Assembly (NCBI RefSeq): GCF_004118855.1
Contig: NZ_PDKF01000002.1
Coordinates: 124,001 to 188,000, forward strand
DNA: 64,000 nt
Origin: Arcobacter sp. CECT 8983
GTDB taxonomy: Bacteria; Campylobacterota; Campylobacteria; Campylobacterales; Arcobacteraceae
Direction: 5' to 3'
Part shown: piece by piece, positions 61,625 to 64,000 of the stretch
Layout of the letters: each line of letters starts with the position of its first letter
How positions within the stretch are numbered: the stretch's first letter is position 1
Notes under the pieces: model-generated
The model's database searches: none
What the model was told of the DNA's origin: nothing
What the model saw: the letters and a program-made list of their open reading frames with translations, nothing else
Program-made: the position numbers and the translations under genes

Positions 61625-61722
61625 ACTAAAGTCCTTCATTTTTTCTAAATAATATTATTTGTTGATAAATATTATTGTTCGTATTATATATTTTTGAAAC
61701 TTATTAAAACTTTACTTATTTA

Positions 61723-63501
61723 CTATAGGTATATTTTTTTAAACCATTTAGAAAATATAAAGATAGTCCAAAGATGTTGTTTGAACTTTCTTTGTGAAGA
61801 AAGAGAATAGATTTGTTTTAAGTATTCATCATTAAAAAGATTAGTTTCTTTATTTACTTCTAAAATAGTTTGTAAAATAGAGTCTTTATACTCTTCATGA
61901 ATCCATTCATTAAAAGGAGAATTAAAACCTTTTTTTGTACGGTTTACTATTCTTTCAGGAATATATTTTAAAGCAATCTTTTTTAGAAGATATTTATTTG
62001 TATCTCCTATTTTAATTTTTGAATCAATACTAAATGCAAGATTTACTAATCTATAGTCTAAAAAAGGAGTTCTAACTTCTAAAGAGTTTCTCATAGAAAT
62101 ACGATCTACTTTACTAAGTAATGCTTCTCCTAGCCATATTTTCAAATCAATATAACTCATCCAATCAACGGGGTCTTTTTTAGGGTTTTCTGTTTTAAAA
62201 GTAGGCACTTTTTTAAATAGTTTTCTTTTTTGAATATCTGAATAAATTTCACCAAAAGAGTTATAAATATTTTGTTTTTTAACTACTCTTCTTAAGTATT
62301 CACTCTCTTTTGTGTTGTTTTGTAAGGCACCAATAATAGAGTTTAGAAACTCATTTTGATTGCTTTGTAGTGATTTCGCAAAATCATAATAACCTAAAAA
62401 CTTAGCATAGTTATCATACCCTAAAAATAGTTCATCACTTCCTTCTCCACTTAAAACTGTTTTTATTCCTGTTTGATGTATTTTGTTTGTAAGGATATTA
62501 AGAGGAACTGCTGCACTATCTGCATGGGGTTGTTCAAGTGCAGTTAAAGTATCTTCAAAATAGTTTATAAAATCAGCTTTTCCTATTTCAAGTCTTGTGT
62601 GATTTGAGTTTATATGTTTTGCAGTAATATCTGCATAATCTAACTCACAATAGTTTTTATATTCACTATATCCTACTGAAAAAGTGTTTATCTTCTTATG
62701 TGTAATTTTAGAGTATAAAGCTGATACTAAGGAGCTATCAACTCCACCACTAAGTAAACTTCCAACTTCTACATCTGAAACAAGTCTTGATTCAATACTT
62801 TTGATTAAAGTCTCTTCTATCTTTTCTAAAGCTTCATTTTCATCTTTTATAGCTTTATAGGTATTGATTTTATAGTATCTTTTCTTTTTTAAATCATTGT
62901 TTTGCAAAGTAAAATAAGTTGCTGCTTCAAGAGAGTTTATATCTTGATAGAAAGTATTTGGTGAGATTGGAACAAAATATTGAACATATTGACTAAGAGC
63001 TACTTTATTTAGTTTAGGAGTACTTCCTAGTAATTTTATAATAGAGTTTATAGAAGAAGAGAAGATAAACTTATTGTCTTTGTGGTAATAAAAGAATGGT
63101 TTCTTTCCATATCTATCCCTTGCACAAAAGTATTTTTCTTTTTTCATATCATAAAGGCAAAAAGAGAACATACCATTTATTTTGTTTAAAAAGTCTTCTT
63201 CGTACTTTTGATATAGTCTTATTAAAACTTCTGTATCTGATGAGGTTTTGCACTCTAAGCTTTCGCTTTGTATTAATTCTTGATAGTTATAAATCTCTCC
63301 ATTAAAGACAATTAAAATATCATCAAAAACCATAGGTTGATTTGCTTCTTTGTCTAAATCAATAATAGCAAGTCTTGTGTGACCAAACTCTTTGTTTTTT
63401 ATTTTTAGTGAAGAGTTGTAATCAGGACCTCTATTGTTTAAGTTTTCTAAAGCCTCTTTAAAATTGTTTGATAAAAAGCTTGCACCTAAAATACCACACA
63501 T
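61723..63501 (-). CDS. asnB: Asparagine synthetase B (glutamine-hydrolysing)
   Basis: 592 residues. The N-terminal class II amidotransferase starts MCGILG with the catalytic Cys2; the frame has an extra ATG just before, but GGAG spacing (seven bases) and the need for a free Cys after Met removal favour 63501. Glutaminase residues NNRGPDY, FNGEIYNYQE and SSDTEVL follow; the synthetase domain has the PP-loop SLLSGGVDSSLVSALYS and LSGEGSDELFLGY. It makes asparagine from aspartate and glutamine. Such AsnB copies also occur in glycan clusters. It lies two bases after an AEC transporter gene. Confidence 0.93.
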   Translation of the reverse strand: MCGILGASFLSNNFKEALENLNNRGPDYNSSLKIKNKEFGHTRLAIIDLDKEANQPMVFDDILIVFNGEIYNYQELIQSESLECKTSSDTEVLIRLYQKYEEDFLNKINGMFSFCLYDMKKEKYFCARDRYGKKPFFYYHKDNKFIFSSSINSIIKLLGSTPKLNKVALSQYVQYFVPISPNTFYQDINSLEAATYFTLQNNDLKKKRYYKINTYKAIKDENEALEKIEETLIKSIESRLVSDVEVGSLLSGGVDSSLVSALYSKITHKKINTFSVGYSEYKNYCELDYADITAKHINSNHTRLEIGKADFINYFEDTLTALEQPHADSAAVPLNILTNKIHQTGIKTVLSGEGSDELFLGYDNYAKFLGYYDFAKSLQSNQNEFLNSIIGALQNNTKESEYLRRVVKKQNIYNSFGEIYSDIQKRKLFKKVPTFKTENPKKDPVDWMSYIDLKIWLGEALLSKVDRISMRNSLEVRTPFLDYRLVNLAFSIDSKIKIGDTNKYLLKKIALKYIPERIVNRTKKGFNSPFNEWIHEEYKDSILQTILEVNKETNLFNDEYLKQIYSLSSQRKFKQHLWTIFIFSKWFKKIYL

Positions 63502-63503
63502 CA

Positions 63504-64000
63504 TTAAACTCCAAAGAACTTATTTAAAATGATTATATAAATAGCCATAAATCCAATAAAACTTAAAGTACTAATAATAACTGCAAAGGTTGTATCAATT
63601 GGTTTACAGTTGTATAAAGCTGAAATATTTACATTATTTACTGCAAGAGGAACAATTAGTTCTAAAAAGATGATTGAACCAACAAAAGGATCAATTTTAA
63701 AATAAATAATGACAAATAGTCCAATGATAGGTAAAATAATATGTTTAAACAAAGTGATGTTTATTGATAAATTCCAATTTGCACTTCTTATTTTAACTTG
63801 AGACATAAAAATACCAAATACAATAAGTTGCATAACTATCGCTGCATATGCTCCCATTGTAAATACTTTCTCAAAGTTTGCATTTAAAGTAAAACCATAA
63901 TGATTAAATAAAATAGCTAAAATAGCTGCATGAATAGCTGGTATTTTAAATATCTCTTTTATCGCATCAGCAAATTTAAACTTTTCTCCTGCAAAGAAAT
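63504..64000 (-). CDS. AEC-family (auxin efflux carrier-like) transporter, 3' part
   Basis: The reading frame is open to the right edge, so only the C-terminal 164 codons are in view. Several hydrophobic helices are visible, with FKIPAIHAAILAILFNHYGF and LELIVPLAVNNVNISALYNCKPIDTTFAVIISTLSF, typical of AEC-family permeases. A start at the internal ATG (63857) would wrongly truncate it. Substrate unknown; the co-transcribed asnB hints at organic or amino acids, which is only context. Confidence 0.8.
   Translation of the reverse strand, partial: FFAGEKFKFADAIKEIFKIPAIHAAILAILFNHYGFTLNANFEKVFTMGAYAAIVMQLIVFGIFMSQVKIRSANWNLSINITLFKHIILPIIGLFVIIYFKIDPFVGSIIFLELIVPLAVNNVNISALYNCKPIDTTFAVIISTLSFIGFMAIYIIILNKFFGV

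Noticed and set aside
61648-61676. 9-base inverted repeat AATAATATT/AATATTATT downstream of asnB
   Set aside because: Consists only of A and T, lacks a T tail, and is expected often in such AT-rich DNA.
1-64000. CRISPR arrays, rRNA genes, prophage or complete insertion sequences
   Set aside because: No regularly spaced repeats, no rRNA sequence, no transposase, integrase or phage structural genes were seen on reading through both strands.

Overview
The window is chromosomal DNA from an AT-rich member of the Campylobacterota, most likely an Arcobacteraceae (Arcobacter-like) bacterium. The evidence is the low GC content, densely packed and overlapping genes, the many histidine kinases with an IAHQWRQPL-type H-box, a class Ia NrdA carrying the extra segment also found in Campylobacter/Helicobacter, an N-terminally extended RNase J, and the urt urea uptake operon. 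Species cannot be fixed from the sequence alone.

Layout. 1-1434: end of a polar amino acid ABC transporter operon. 1478-2641: an MFS exporter. 2852-5530: a three-gene ABC importer of the TrpXYZ-like (PF04392) class. 5550-11864 (minus strand): urtABCDE urea importer followed directly by a lone urease accessory gene ureD. 11973-19119: a signalling block with a hybrid kinase, a receiver-kinase gene broken by a 2-base AT slippage, an OmpR-type regulator and a kinase with two substrate-binding sensor domains. 19109-25018: RluA-type pseudouridine synthase, purB, nrdA and nrdB. 25048-26016: a long gene-poor stretch with two repeat-like elements, strong hairpins and a textbook promoter with no ordinary gene behind it. 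26017-26291: two tandem 30-residue related membrane peptides. 26281-29506: GGDEF/EAL protein and periplasmic rhodanese. 29598-37268: divergent two-component system, then a YtkA-like protein and a complete CusCBA-type heavy-metal efflux system. 37485-40394: RRM protein, gltX, a 32-residue membrane peptide and rlmN. 40649-42610: nucleoside-phosphorylase-like protein, SIMPL protein, hisF. 42701-50339: a long plus-strand operon rsmA-rnj-kdsD-rluB-rarA-hemJ-phoH. 50391-51814: a hydroxyacid dehydrogenase and a Phd-like DNA-binding protein with an acidic tail. 51947-57429: a four-gene restriction-modification island (two C5 methyltransferases, McrB-like GTPase, McrC-like nuclease) resembling LlaJI/BsuMI systems. 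57513-61141: orphan TRAP binding lipoprotein, TPR-like lipoprotein and membrane class III adenylate cyclase. 61241-61316: tRNA-Val(GAC). 61325-64000: a small unknown protein, asnB and the 3' end of an AEC transporter gene.

How it fits together. Nitrogen acquisition (urea import, amino acid import, asparagine synthetase) and environmental sensing dominate the left half. The central part is core RNA, nucleotide and envelope metabolism. Two perfect parS palindromes (40633, 46065) and one degenerate copy (50486) suggest this part lies in the ParB-bound, origin-proximal domain. The clearest accessory insertion is the McrBC-related restriction-modification operon. The most likely undescribed elements are the paired 30-aa membrane peptides with the orphan transcription unit beside them, the candidate sRNA after the metal efflux operon, and two genes that appear to start at AUA codons.
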